A model generated the notes under the pieces. The model ran no database searches and was not told the origin of the DNA. It saw nothing but the letters and a program-made list of their open reading frames with translations. From contig VZQC01005883.1 in NCBI GenBank assembly GCA_009823505.1, positions 176,610-240,609 on the forward strand: a DNA stretch of 64,000 bases, written 5' to 3'. Shown piece by piece: positions 42,826 through 54,506 of the stretch. The stretch's first letter is position 1. The number at the start of each line of letters is the position of its first letter. Origin of the DNA: Rhizomys pruinosus (Eukaryota; Chordata; Mammalia; Rodentia; Spalacidae). A program made the position numbers and the translations under genes.

Positions 42826-43064
42826 TACCTGGTGGCAAATAGTGAAAATTGCACTCAAATATTTTTTAACTAAAAGAAAAATAATGGTCTTATCATTTGG
42901 AAGTCTTGGGGTATGGTTAACTGAAGACAAGACTCTACCTACAATTTAAGCAATGTTATTCAGATTTTATCTCTCCACTCTAAGCTCCCCGGTTCTCAAG
43001 CTAATCCTTACATTATGAGGCGACTGTCGCTATCTTCATGTGAAAATCCCACCAAATAAAAAAA

Positions 43065-43390
43065 TTCTGTAGCCTGAATTGATATGTTAAGTCCTAACCC
43101 CCACAGTTTAGAGGTAGGGCCTTCAGAGTATGAGAACAAATAAGAGTGAAGCCCTAATATAATGATTTGTATATCAGAAGAGGTAAGAGAATTCTTTCTA
43201 TCTCTCTACCATGTAAAGACACAATGAGAAAGCAACCATCTACAAACAAGAGAGTCTTCACCAGAAACCAATCTTACTGGCTCCTTTATCTTAAAGTTCT
43301 TGGTCTCCAAAGCTGTAAGAAATAATTTCTCATTAAACAACCCAGTCTATAGTAATTTGTTATATCAAATACACTTGACTAAGGCGCAAG
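43065..43390 (+). mobile_element. ERVL-MaLR LTR (MST/MLT1-like)
   Basis: GATATGTTAAGTCCTAACCC, AGGTAGGGCCTTCAGAG, CATGTAAAGACACAATGAGA, CACCAGAAACCAATCTTACT, AGCTGTAAGAAATAATTTCT and GTCTATAGTAATTTGTTATA follow the known order of MaLR LTRs. Old and mammal-wide. Confidence 0.8.
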
Positions 43391-43584
43391 CCTAAAGGTG
43401 TTTTTCTAACAACTTTAGCAAAAGTCCCACCATTGATTCTGATTAGCCTTGTTCAGGCCACTTATTCACCATTGAACCAACCACTATAGCAAGAGTTAAC
43501 AAGCCTGGGTCACATGCTGACCCAATGAGATGGAACATGAAATCAGCCTTATTTCAACTACTTGAGCGAAAGTTTAAAAGAAGT

Positions 43585-43587
<3 letters not shown>

Positions 43588-43620
<33 letters not shown>
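43588..43620. repeat. (AT)n microsatellite
   Basis: About 16 AT units without interruption. Confidence 0.97.
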
Positions 43621-43621
<1 letters not shown>

Positions 43622-43694
43622 GAAATGATGCAAAGAAGGAAAATGAAATAGCATCTGATAATCTGAGCTACATTGTAAGGAAGTATGGTTATTT

Positions 43695-43795
43695 CTTCCA
43701 TTATACAGATAGAGACAGAGACTGAGGGAGATTATGTGATGCTTGTATCTGTTAGATGGCAGAACTGGGAGGGACTTGGGCTGACAATTTTCTTT
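43695..43795 (-). mobile_element. MIR fragment
   Basis: CCATTATACAGATAGAGACA, GACTGAGGGAGATTATGTGA and TAGATGGCAGAACTGGGAGG follow the reverse MIR core. Confidence 0.6.
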
Positions 43796-44615
43796 ACACG
43801 GAGTATAGTACTATTAGAGCTCTCTTCATGACAATGTGCTTTACTTAATTTCATCACGATGAAATTTACAATTTCTTTAGACATAATAACTTAGGTTTCT
43901 TAGAATGCTAAATGCTAAGTAATATGCTTCTTTCTTAGTAACTGTTATCAAAATATTGAAAGCAAAACCCCCTGCCAAAATAAAACAAAAAAAAATAACT
44001 TTTCTGGATTAGATCAATAGGTTATTTCTCACAATAGCATTTTCAGCAAGCCATTTGGGATGTGATTTGCCCCATATTATTATGCAATCTTAATAAGCAC
44101 TTTTCCAAACAAGTCAGAGTTCTTTCAACATGGTTCTTTCAGTGCACAGATATATCAAAGCAGTTTTACATCTATAACACTTCCCTTGGCTTACTATCCA
44201 CCAGAGGAAATGGTATATCTTCTTATTTGTCCAAGGCATTCTTTCCTTAAGTGGCAGAGGATCCTGCTCTCTTTTGTGTTCTAAGATTTGGTGAAGCAGT
44301 CTCTATAGGTCTCTAGATCCGATTGATGATGATATTTTATCTCCCTGTTTCGCTCCTTTTGCAGCATAAGTCATGGGTAGTTAAGCTTATCCTCACAAGG
44401 AATCCATCCCATGACATCCTTCCTGCAAAACTGTGTTCTCTATCAGAGAAGGGGAAAGACGTTCCCAAACAAAGCCCCAGTAGATGACACTAGACCATCT
44501 CTGCATCTCCAGGCCAATGAGAAGCAGAAATCACTGAGGGGTGAAACAATGGACAGGAGCAGGTTAGTGACGTGGTGGGCAGTGAGGGGATCCACATCTA
44601 ATGGATTTATAACAG
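43796..44615. other. Unassigned sequence
   Basis: No repeat or gene recognised in about 820 bp. Confidence 0.3.
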
Positions 44616-44626
44616 AGATGGATTCC

Positions 44627-44856
44627 CAGGCTGGAGAGATGGCCTAGCGGTTAAGAGCGCCGACTGCTCTTGCAGAGGACCCAGGTTCAATCCCCAGCAC
44701 CCACATGGCGGCTGAGAATGGTCTTTAACTTCAGTTCCAGGGAAATCCGATGCCCTCTTCTAACCTCCGCGGCATTGCACGACATGGGTGCACAGACCTG
44801 CATGCAGACAGTATATCCATACACATAAAGAATAAATAAAAATTAAAAAAATATAA
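44627..44856 (+). mobile_element. B3-type SINE
   Basis: CAGGCTGGAGAGATGGCCTA to an AATAAATAAAAATT tail. Perfect AGATGGATTCC duplication at 44616-44626 and 44857-44867. High CpG retention in the head (GCGGTTAAGAGCGCCGACTG), so likely young. Confidence 0.95.
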
Positions 44857-44869
44857 AGATGGATTCCAC

Positions 44870-45289
44870 AGAAGAGATAACAACCTAGATTGGTCAGGAG
44901 AACATGTCCAATTTGGATTCATTAAAATCTGCTTCAAGGGCACAAGCCAAATTTAAAACGTACTCCTTGTAGAAATATTTGATGGGGATTTTAGAAAAAA
45001 AGAGAGAAAGATAGCAAAAAGCAATGTTAAAAACCAATATTTAAAACTTACTAGATTGTTTAAGTGTTAGTCATCAGGGTTGGTGAGTAATTTGGCAGAA
45101 TAAAACTTTGTTCCATTAATGGTTACCAAATGTGCTGAAGTATTTTATATGGGATAATAATTTATTCCCAGAAGGAGGCTGATAATATATCATCTAAAAG
45201 CATTCTCTTCTCTTTTATAGTAATAAATATAAAGATGGTTGGTATAAAATTATCATGGCAATGTTAAGAACTATAAAATTTTATTTCTT
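44870..45289. other. Unassigned sequence
   Basis: AT-rich, no repeat or gene recognised. Confidence 0.3.
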
Positions 45290-45660
45290 AATTGAATTTT
45301 TGCAATTTTCAGACAATATGGTTTGATGGTATTTAGATCCCCTCTCCTATCCTGCTGTCTATATCTCCCTCCACTGTCCCCCCTAATTGTGTGTGTGTGT
45401 GTGTGTGTGTGTCCCTTATACAGTTTGATTTGTATCTCCAGGGTCCTTCAGTATGAGTCCATCAACTAGGCCCACCAAGACACTACCTTTCCCCCACCCA
45501 ACAGCCATCCATTACCAGAAGTTCCTCAGGTAAGGTTGGGAATTCTTACCCACTTCCTCATGTCTCTGCTGGGATTTTGTCTGGTTTGAGCTTGTATGGA
45601 CTTGTGCATGCTGTCACCATTGCTGTGAGTTCATATGTCACCTACCAGCAATGTTAAGAT
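45290..45660 (-). mobile_element. Rodent L1 3' UTR, reversed
   Basis: Reverse L1 end (TTTTTGCAATTTTCAGACAA), C/T-rich tract, a (GT)n run at 45389-45412, then CTTACCCACTTCCTCATGTC, GACTTGTGCATGCTGTCACC and TGCTGTGAGTTCATATGTCA, which parallel 51197-51265. Confidence 0.7.
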
Positions 45661-46559
45661 TTAGAAACAATATAGCAGACTGATTCTAGGTGACAGCTTT
45701 GTAGTCAGACAGACTGAGTGTGCAATCTTAAACTTTATTCATGTGTAAAATGAAAGCAATAATTATCTTCAGAGGAGGAGATATTAATGAATACTGTCTC
45801 ATTCTTGATATTTTCCGAGTTTTTGTATCTGGTTACTTTAATATTGATTACTTTCTGTCATTAAAAATGCACAATCACATTATCAAGATTTAGTTAAATA
45901 TATTTATTTAAGTTTTCCATTGAAATCTAATATAGATCTTCATTTATCATGTACCATTTCAAACCAGATAAGGTAAGTTTAAAATTTAGAAAGCATTTAG
46001 ATGCCAGAATCTTAGAAAATTTATCCAAAACACTAAGTTCCTCACACTGTGGAAGTCAGGCAAAATCCTAGGAATGAATATAATTTTGAATAGTTTTCAG
46101 ATGCAAAAAAAATTTTCTCTTCCCAATAACCTATTGCTATGGTCATATCCTGAAGGAAATAGGACCAGAGGAAAATTTCTAATGCTCTGTTTTTCACAGC
46201 TCTTGACTCATTTTTGTTCCTGTCACCAAGTTCCTGGAACTCTGTGCCACCAGTGCAAATCTAGATCAACTCACAAAAGAAAATACACTTTGTTCCTCTT
46301 TTCCATTTTCAAGCCTTGGTCTGAGAACCACAGCAGGTAGAGACTTTGTGAGCTGAACTCAATGCCAAGGCCCTCTGTAGCATGTAGAAATAAAAGGAGT
46401 CTTCAGACATTGAATGTCTAGGCATTCAAGGGGTGCCCTGGGCAGACAGTGCAGTAGCACTGCCAGGCCTCTACTTTCATATCAAATTTGCATGATTAGT
46501 CACATTGCTCCTCAACAAAGGGATTTCAATTTCTTTATTGTTATTTCACAATTTCAATA
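45661..46559. other. Unassigned sequence
   Basis: About 900 bp, AT-rich. No recognised repeat and no supported gene. The open frame at 46074-46340 shows no family resemblance. Confidence 0.3.
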
Positions 46560-46776
46560 TTTTTTAAATTATTTTATTTATTATTTTATGTGCCTGCATG
46601 TATGTAAGTTGCCTAAAGTAAAAAAGCTTTAACATTAGCTGCTCTTCGAGGGAGTAGGGAATCCTGATATCTAGGCCCAGAACCTATAATACTGGCAGCT
46701 GTCAAGGTCCAGAAAATGCTAACTTCCTTGGCCTGCAAAAGAGCTACAATAATAGAGGTCTTCTCTTTTTAGTTGT

Positions 46777-46977
46777 TTTATTTATTTATTTGTTTGTTTG
46801 TTTGTTTGTTTATTTATTTATTTATTTATTTATTTTTTGAGACAGGCTCTAACTGTGTAAATCTGCCTGGTCTGGAACTCACTGTGTAGACCAGGCTGAC
46901 CTCGAACTCATAGAGATCCACCTGCCTCTGCCTCTGGAGTCCTGGGATGAAAGCCATGTGACACCACACCTGGCTTT
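46777..46977 (-). mobile_element. B1 SINE with (TTTA)/(TTTG) tail
   Basis: Reverse B1 ending GACACCACACCTGGC, tail at 46777-46834 of mixed TTTA and TTTG units. Several substitutions indicate an older copy. Confidence 0.92.
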
Positions 46978-48545
46978 AGACTCTTGCTGCTGTTTGGAGC
47001 TGTCCGCTGTCACCACTTACTGATCCCAGAACTTGAAAGTTACAAGTTGCCAAGCACTGACACTGGAAGGATCCCAGACATCAGTGGTAATAATTTGATG
47101 CTCCTACTAGGATCTGAGGGGGCATTTCAAGAGAAAACTAAGCCGGCTTGCTTAGTGCTATACATCCTGAGGCTAGCACAGTGTCTGGTGAGAAAAAGCC
47201 CAGTGCACAGTTATCACAAAAGTGTTTTATTGTAATTGGTTATTTGAAGTTATGAAAGACAAAATGCAGCAAATATTAAGATGCTTTTATTTAGGCTATT
47301 ATAATAGGAGAATGTTCATTTCATTAAAAAAAATGGAAGGAGGTCTGGGCTTGTAGAAGTTGGGTAATCAATGGAATCACCCTTGCGTCTTCTGAGAGTC
47401 ATGAGGGAGGATGGTGATGGACCCTCTTTGGCAAACTTGAAGGTATGGTGTTCTTTTGCAGTGAGCTATTTCACAGAACTTAAAGCAGTAAGAGGAATTT
47501 TTTTTATTGCTGCTACTTTATGGAAACACAGGCAGAGATAAAGTTCAGCATTCTAAAGTAAAGCAGGCTGAACAATTAACAGACACTGAGGGCTCCTAGC
47601 AGGAATTTATAAAGGGCAAAAACAGTCGTCTAAAATAAGAAGACCAGAGACACCCCTTCTTAGGTGGCCATCAGCAGGAGCTTCCTGACAGCATCTACTG
47701 CCACCAGCACCTCGGGTTTCTGACAGCAGATACTTACCAAGCTCTATGGCTACAGAGTTTCTGTCACTTGATGGTCATTTCCCTTTTTCGTAAATTAGAG
47801 TTCTCTTTTCAAACTATTTCTCATTTTTCTCTATGGAATGCATTATACATGTCCGCACTTAGAGACTCGCCTACCACTTTCCAACCCATTAGCACAGCTC
47901 CTAAATTTTCCCTGCAGTTGGTACTCATCAATTTGCCTTCTCTGACTCCATAATAGCTTAGCATTAGTTGCAGATGTGGGAGATTTCTCTGGGCATTCCC
48001 TTCCTTGAATCATTTACAAGGCATCAAAGAAGATTGGCGTAGGCGAATCCCTGAGGACCCCAATAGTGTTTACCCTTTTCCTTCCTAATAAATGTGCATT
48101 TCTGCTCATTTCTTTCCTGTCTATAAGCCAATTCTACATCTATGACAAAATATCCTTACACATCCTATGCTGACAACCATTCCCATTAAGCTGCACTTTA
48201 GGGGTTTTATAAAGCACAAAATGTCACTGGGGGAACAGAGGCAATTCATAGTGTGTCAATGTGACACTGTCCTCCTCACTATACAATTTAAGCACTATTT
48301 AACCCAAAGGTTAACTATTGTCCCTGTAGAAATTCAGGCACAACAGATGGCTAGCAGGTCTGAGGTGCAAATAGAATACTCGGAACCCAAATTTCAGCAA
48401 GAAAAATTTTTCAATGATGTTAGCCTTTAGTTTAGTAGAAGAGATCTCAGTCTTCTTTCAATTTTAGCCGGCAAATGTATCCACTTAGGATTTATGTTGG
48501 GGTAAGGCCCTGTGCACTGTTTTGTAGAAATCTTAGGGGACTCTA
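46978..48545. other. Unassigned low-repeat stretch
   Basis: About 1.6 kb without a recognised mobile element. Frames at 46984-47235 and 48167-48430 reach 80-90 codons but resemble nothing I know. Confidence 0.35.
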
Positions 48546-48564
48546 TGCAAATTTCAAATTCTTT

Positions 48565-48734
48565 TTTTTTTTTTGTTTTTGTTTTTGTTTTTTGTTTTTT
48601 CGAAACAGGGTCTCCCTGTAGCCCCAGCTGTCCTGGAACTCACTCTGTAGGCCAGACTGGCCTTGAACTCACAAAGATCCGCCTACCTCTGCCTCCCAAG
48701 TGCTAGGATTAAAGGCGTGTGCCACCATGCCCGG
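48565..48734 (-). mobile_element. B1 SINE
   Basis: Reverse B1 with T/G-rich tail, ending CACCATGCCCGG. Perfect 19-bp duplication TGCAAATTTCAAATTCTTT at 48546-48564 and 48735-48753. Confidence 0.97.
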
Positions 48735-48832
48735 TGCAAATTTCAAATTCTTTAAATACACGAATCAATGTTGGCTTAATTTGGACCTGGGCCATTTAGT
48801 TATTTACTAATGAGTACTCAAAAGTCAGACTT

Positions 48833-49035
48833 GGGGCTGGAGAGATGGTGCAGGGATTAAGAGCACTGGCTGCTTTTGCAGAGGATTAGGATTTGGTTTC
48901 CAGCACCAACATTCTACCTAAAAAGCATCCATACCTCGAGGGGAATCCATGCCCTCTTCTGGACTCCACGGGTATTGCATGCATGGGTACATTTCATGCA
49001 GCCAAAACACACATACATGTAAAAAAAGTTTTTTA
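48833..49035 (+). mobile_element. B3-type SINE
   Basis: GGGGCTGGAGAGATGGTGCA to ACATGTAAAAAAAGTTTTTT. Confidence 0.92.
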
Positions 49036-49559
49036 ATGAACATTTTAGGAGTCAGTCTTGCAAAAAGGCTTCTCTGATATCCCTACCCCCAAAATGAAAT
49101 ACCTCCATCTTTAAACTTCTCTCACTGTGACATGATTATGTGCCTATATAGTTCTGTGCTGCCAAAAAATAGGCCTATTTGTAGCAAGAAATACACTGAA
49201 TGCATTGCAACATCATTGGAGCCCCAGTCATAGCAGATACATACCACATAAATTAGTGAATGAGTTAATGAATTAGTGAAGAAAGGAATGAACAAGCAAG
49301 CCACACAGCATTCTTCCCCATGCAATGTCACCATTGCACTTGAAATGGGAAGTGGACAGAAGACTACTTGAATAAGCTGCCACGTGTTCAAAGTGCTTCA
49401 ACTTGCAGAATTGCAAGAGCACATGTCTAGGCAAAAACACAAATTCACACTCCCTAAGTAGTAAGTATTAGGTTATAAAGGCCAAGAACCCCCAGATAAA
49501 AAGGCACATGAGACTTAAGTCATTCAGGGAACATGATTTACTTTCATTTGGAGCTGCCA
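49036..49559. other. Unassigned sequence
   Basis: No repeat or gene recognised. TTATAAAGGCC at 49474 resembles a TATA box ahead of the GC-rich block that follows. Confidence 0.3.
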
Positions 49560-49770
49560 GAGCAGGCACCTGCAGGCATGTGTTGGAGCAGGAACAGGAG
49601 CAGGGACAAGATGGCGACTGGACCCACCCATGTACAGCCATGGGGCGGGGCCTCAGGTACAGGGGAAGAGGTCAGAAGACTGACAGCCTCTGGAGGAAGT
49701 GGACACCTGTGTGTCCCTTGGAATTCTGGGAAGCCCAGACCTAACAGTAAGTTTCCAAACCCATTTCTCT
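49560..49770 (+). promoter_or_regulatory. GC-rich block with promoter-like motifs
   Basis: CAAGATGGCGAC (49607-49618) fits a YY1 site, GGGGCGGGGCC (49642-49652) fits a GC box, and AACAGTAAGT (49744-49752) is a good splice-donor match downstream. GC content is well above the surroundings. This could be a small promoter with a first exon or the regulatory part of an unrecognised LTR. I see no coding sequence I can name. Confidence 0.3.
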
Positions 49771-49839
49771 GACCCATGTCTCTGCCCCTGATAGCACTGC
49801 CCAGGATCAGAACAAGGGCTCTTGTGTCAGATCTGTATG

Positions 49840-50080
49840 GATTTACTGGCAGGTTTGGTGTCTTCTGAGGCCTTGCTCCTTAGCTTACAGATGGCTGCTT
49901 TGTCCTTGTCTTTACAGAGCCTTTCCTCTGATATCTTTTTCTTCTTTCAAGGGTGCAGTCAAGAGTTCCGTCCTTATGTCCCATTTAACCTTAATGACCT
50001 CCTTAAATGATCCATCTCCAAATGGACAACACTGGGAGTTAGAGCTTCAACATGTGACTTTGAGTAAAATGTTCCAGCAC
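49840..50080 (-). mobile_element. ERVL-MaLR LTR fragment
   Basis: GGTGTCTTCTGAGGCCTTGC, AGCTTACAGATGGCTGC, CCATCTCCAAATGGACAAC and GGAGTTAGAGCTTCAACATG are the reverse complement of the usual MaLR LTR order. Compare the plus-strand copy at 43065-43390. Confidence 0.7.
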
Positions 50081-50137
50081 ATAGCACTACTCTACACTAC
50101 ACCTGGACTCTTAGAGTAGTCAATACTCCAGAATACC

Positions 50138-50445
50138 CCTCAACTGATGAGTAGATAGAGAAAATGTGGTACATCTACACAATGGAGTTCTATGCAGCAG
50201 TAAAAAAAGACGACATCATGAGCTTTGAAGGTAAATGGCTAGAGCTAGAAGGTATTGTGCTGAGTAAAGTAACACAGTCCCAGAAAAACAAACGACGAAT
50301 CGTATCCCTCATCTGTGGATGCTAGCACCAATTACCTAATTATATGGCAAACTAAGTAACGTCAATGTGATCTGAAAACAACTGTGCTCTTACATTGTGA
50401 ATCCCTTAAAATATAATAAAAAAATAAAAGATAAAAAAGTAAAGT
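50138..50445 (+). mobile_element. L1 3' end of the short-UTR lineage
   Basis: Begins in ORF2 at CCCCTCAACTGATGAGTAGA, passes GGTAAATGGCTAGAGCTAGA and GCTAGCACCAATTACCTAAT, and ends CTTAAAATATAATAAAAAAA. Only about 130 bases separate the ORF2-end words from the A-rich tail. Very similar to 12941-13132. Confidence 0.9.
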
Positions 50446-50879
50446 AAAAAAAAAAGAATACCCATTATGTTACATGCTCCCCCAAGATGTGACCTTCTAT
50501 CTATTCTATTATTTATATTTGCTTGGATATATGACAGATTTTGCCTTACTTGTTCAGACATTGGTAAGAAAAGAAAAAAAAAGAAAGAAAATGTTCTGTT
50601 ATTCAGTAGATATATGATATCTCCTAATATAACTTTAGTATTTTTAAATAATGTATCTTACCTGACATGCTATTCCCTAAACTATAACATTATCCCTTCT
50701 AATTATATTATATTGGACAACAGTTCAACCATTTGTAAGTAAAACCATGTAAGTGAAGATATGAAAATAAAGGAAATCAAAGTAAAAAAAAAAAAAAACT
50801 CCAGAATAATTACATCCTTTCCCCGCCTAGCTTCTACCCAATTCAAAGAGAGTGTTCACTTTCAGAGTGTTTCCAGGCC
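50446..50879. other. Unassigned AT-rich sequence
   Basis: No repeat recognised apart from A-rich patches near 50570 and 50785. Confidence 0.3.
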
Positions 50880-50881
50880 GT

Positions 50882-50960
50882 TTTCATCCATTCATTCAAT
50901 AAACATTTATTGAATAGCCGCTGTGCATTGAGCCCTTAAAATATGTCTATAAATAAGAAA
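50882..50960 (-). mobile_element. MIR 3' fragment
   Basis: CATTCATTCAATAAACATTT, ATTGAATAGCCGCTGTGCAT and TGAGCCCTTAAAATATG fit the reverse MIR or MIR-like 3' end. Confidence 0.5.
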
Positions 50961-51109
50961 CAAAGATATTTGATCAGGAAACTGCCAGGTTGGGGGAGGG
51001 GAAGGCAAACAAGAACCACAGCAAATTATTCATAAAAACTATGCGTGTATGACATTGTCTTTCCTCCCGGCAGCCAACAATTGCCAAAAGTTCTTGAAGT
51101 TAAGTTGGG

Positions 51110-51500
51110 GTTTTTTTTTTTTTATTTTTATTTGTTTATTTTTCTAAGGGATTCTACAATATAAGAGCACAGTTGTCTTCAGAGAGTTGGGTTTTCTTAC
51201 CCATTTCCCTGTGTCTATACTGGGACTATGTATACTCTCACCACTGCAGTAAGTGCATATGAACAATGACCAGCTGTCTGGAAGTCTCTGTCTCCCTGTG
51301 GTCATCCATCCCCTCTGGCTCTTCCAATCTTTCCTCTTGCCCCAGTGGATGGACCCAAACTGAAAGACATTTGAGGACACAAATCAAACACTATAAGCCA
51401 TATTATATATATGAGAGTTCATTAAATTGGGAAGGAGGTATGAGGAGGGGAGTGGATCTAAATACTATTAAACTATAGTGTATGAAAATCACAAAAAAAA
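51110..51500. mobile_element. Rearranged L1 3' UTR (inverted then direct)
   Basis: 51110-51365 reads as reverse L1 3' UTR (poly-T head, TTCTACAATATAAGAGCACA, TTACCCATTTCCCTGTGTC). 51366-51500 reads as direct L1 3' end (GTTCATTAAATTGGGAAGGA, GGATCTAAATACTATTAAAC, TGTATGAAAATCACAAAAAA). Two parts of one UTR in opposite orientation suggest an inversion during insertion. Confidence 0.6.
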
Positions 51501-51557
51501 TAACAATAAAAAATATTCTAAAATAAGAACCCATAAAAAAAAGAAAAAAACTTTGAG

Positions 51558-51770
51558 TGGACTGGAAAGATGGCTCAGTGGTTCAGAGTACTGGATGCTC
51601 TTGCAGAGGACATTGGTTCAGTTCCCAGCATTCACAGGGAACCTGGCAGCTTTCCTGCCAGGGGATCTGTCACCTTCTTCTGACCTCCACAGGCATTGCA
51701 CAATACGGGTGCACTTACATGCAGGCAATAAACTCATAGACAAAAAAAAAAATAAAAATAATAAAAAGAT
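51558..51770 (+). mobile_element. B3-type SINE
   Basis: GGACTGGAAAGATGGCTCAG to an ATAAAAATAATAAAAAG tail. Confidence 0.92.
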
Positions 51771-51792
51771 ACTTTTTAAAAACTTGAGTGTA

Positions 51793-51935
51793 GTGTCAGA
51801 CATGATGGTGACACATGCCTTTAACCCCAGCACTCAGGAGGCAGAGAAAGGCAGATCAGTATGAGATCAAGGAGGCCAGCCTGGTCTACATAGCAAGCTC
51901 CAGGGCAGCTAGGACTCTGTAAGGAAAAGAAAAAG
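51793..51935 (+). mobile_element. B1 SINE, diverged
   Basis: TCAGACATGATGGTGACACA to GCTAGGACTCTGTAAGG. Right end shortened. Confidence 0.88.
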
Positions 51936-51984
51936 ATGTAAAGAAGATTAATGGTGAGGTGGAGAGACACTGTGGTATTAAGCA

Positions 51985-52400
51985 GCTTGTCCAAGAAAGC
52001 CTTATTGAGAAAGTGACATCCTATTACAGACATAAAGAAGATGGGGGATTGACCCAAGAATGCATCTCGGGTGTGAAGAGGTACAAGGGACACTGCCAAG
52101 GGAAAGGAAATGCCTGACATGGGAGAAGTAGCAAGCGCCTATGTGACTGGGAGCAGTATGGAGAGAACAGTAGATGAGGTCACACGGACCAAGGGAGCAA
52201 CAGAGGGAGGTCCAGGTGGTAGTGGGCCATTGCAAGCCCGTTGGCTTTTACTTTAGCATAACTGGAATTTGGGGGTTGGCTTGATAAAACATGTCTAAAA
52301 GATCACCTGTGCCTCCGTGATCAGGAAAGTTTAAGGCACCAAGGGGAAAAACCCAGACAGTAGTTAGGAGGCTCTTCCTTCTGCTCCAGATAGGAGAAGC
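51985..52400 (-). mobile_element. L2 fragment, diverged
   Basis: AAAGCCTTATTGAGAAAGTG, ACATAAAGAAGATGGGG, GGGAGCAGTATGGAGAGAAC, GGCCATTGCAAGCC and GGCTTTTACTTTAGC follow the order of reverse-oriented mammalian L2. Confidence 0.6.
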
Positions 52401-53279
52401 CTGGCAGCACTGACGTGGGACATGGCCAGATTCTGGAAACATTCCCAGAGCACACCTATTAGCAATCCCTAATGCAACTGATGAGAGTTGTGGGGATAAG
52501 TGGAACCAAATAAGATAACAGAAATGTGATAGCTATGGAAGAATAGTTTCTCTTTTCCTTATAATACAGGGAAGAGAAGGTGGAACCCAAAGTGCAGCTT
52601 AGCCAAAGCATGTCTGAGATATCTGAGAGATGTATATAAGAAAGGAGACATACATGTCAGGATTCAAGAAAAAGGGTAATAGGATTGGATATATAAAGTG
52701 GTATTGTTCATGTATAGATTATATTTAAAGGGACAAGTTAGGCTGAGATAGCCAAATGATTAAGCAAGTAAGATGAGAACCAACCAAAAGCTAAGGATGG
52801 ACCCCAAGGCAGTCTGACAAAGGGACAGAGGAGAGCAGGAGGAGCCAGCAAGCTGACAAAGTGACAGAGAGAGAGAGGTGAATAATCAGGAGAGCCTGCT
52901 AATAAGAAAAGAGAGCCATCAACTGTTTAAAATGCACACAGGCCAAATAAGATGACATCCAAGCATTGACAATTGGATTTAGCAAGGTAGAAGTCATTCT
53001 GCACTAAATGAAGACTAACAGGCTCCCTGAAGCTCAATTCTTCCCCTAGGCATTTGCTTATTAATGTGGCTGAATTATAAATTAACATCAAATTTTGCAT
53101 TCACTGAGAGCCTTCTGTGTGGGTCAGGTGCATGCTTACCCTGACAGAGACAGATAATGGACCCAGTCTGTGACTACAGAGATTGGAGGTTGTGTTGAAT
53201 GCAAATACACACTTAGAGTGCAGAATGGTATAGAAGCCTCAAAGTACCCATATGCATAGCAGAAAAATGCCAGCTGTGT
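52401..53279. other. Unassigned sequence
   Basis: About 880 bp, no gene or clear repeat. Parts around 53105-53160 may be MIR-derived but too diverged to call. Confidence 0.3.
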
Positions 53280-53440
53280 CTCCTAGAGCAAGAATCACAT
53301 GGATTTGAGGCCTAATTCCACAGCTTCCAAGATAGATGACTTCAGGAAAGCTGACCTTCCAGAGGCAGCATTGATACCATGACTGCAGGAGATGATTAAA
53401 TGAGATCATATATTCAAAGCATGCCAAAACAGAGTACCGA
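53280..53440 (+). mobile_element. MIR SINE, diverged
   Basis: CATGGATTTGAGGCCTAATT, GATGACTTCAGGAAAGCTGA and GGAGATGATTAAATGAGATC follow the forward MIR order into the 3' region (AAGCATGCCAAAACAGAGTA). Confidence 0.6.
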
Positions 53441-54229
53441 TTAACAACAGTGAGATATTCCTATTTTAGAGAATGATCCATGCACTAAAGAGATCCAAAG
53501 GAAGGAGACTAGACCATCTAGCTTTCTGAGCCTTCTTGAGGAAACAGGGGGAATGTCACAGAGTAGGGGGTATCTGAGCTGTGTTTGTGGATAGAGATGC
53601 TTTAGACCCAAATGTGAGCAAGTGCCTTTCTTTAAATCCTGCACAATCTAACCCCTGAAACAGTTTTTACAGTCCCCTAGAGTCCAACAGAAACATTCAC
53701 CTAGGGAGCAAAATTGCTGGGCAGCACAGACCTCCCAGCCACACATTCCTGACTTGCAGGAAGCATATCTACTGGTCAAAGAGGAGGAAACAGACAGAAT
53801 AGCTTTTGAAAATGAAAATAAGTGCTTCATTCTTGACCATAAACAACTTCAAAGGATACTGACAGTGTTGTACTCTAAGTGCATGCACCTTATGGTCACA
53901 GTGGTCCCTAGCACTGAGCAGTACAGCTACCCTTCAAAGGATCATGTACAGTTCCAAGCCTCAGAAAAGGCAAGACATGGACTCCCAGTACCCAATATGT
54001 GCCAAGACTAAGAATCCTTAATCTGTTCAACAATATAAAAGGGAAAGCAGATACTCCTAGGAAGCTATTGACTCCATTGCTAGGTGTTGAGCACCATGCA
54101 AAGTTTGTGGGTATGAAGGTAAATGCAAGGGGCCTAGCTCTAAGAGAACATGGTATATACTGAATACACTAGTAGGTATAAAGACATAGATTTTTCTGGA
54201 TATCTCTAAGTTGAAGGTTCATCTTCAGT
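53441..54229. other. Unassigned sequence
   Basis: No repeat recognised. An 85-codon frame at 53754-54011 has no family resemblance. Confidence 0.3.
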
Positions 54230-54243
54230 AAGATATTTCAGAG

Positions 54244-54480
54244 GGCCTGGAGAGATAGCCTAGTGGTTAAGAGCACCAACTGCTCTTGCAGAGGACACGG
54301 GTTCGATCCCCAGCACCCACATGGCGGCTGAGAACCGTCTTTAACTCCAGTTCCAGGGGAATCCGACACCCTCTTCTGACCTCCACGGCATTGCATGACA
54401 CGGGTGCACAGACCTGCATGCACACAGTACATTTATACACATACAAAAATAAATAAAACTTAAAAATATATATATAAAAA
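54244..54480 (+). mobile_element. B3-type SINE
   Basis: GGCCTGGAGAGATAGCCTAG to an A/T tail. Perfect 14-bp duplication AAGATATTTCAGAG at 54230-54243 and 54481-54494. Confidence 0.95.
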
Positions 54481-54506
54481 AAGATATTTCAGAGATATTT
54501 GAGGTA

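Noticed and set aside
42629..42949. 106-residue frame preceded by a splice-acceptor-like tract
   Set aside because: Much of it is a MIR relic and there is no family resemblance. A lone acceptor-like motif is not enough to call an exon.
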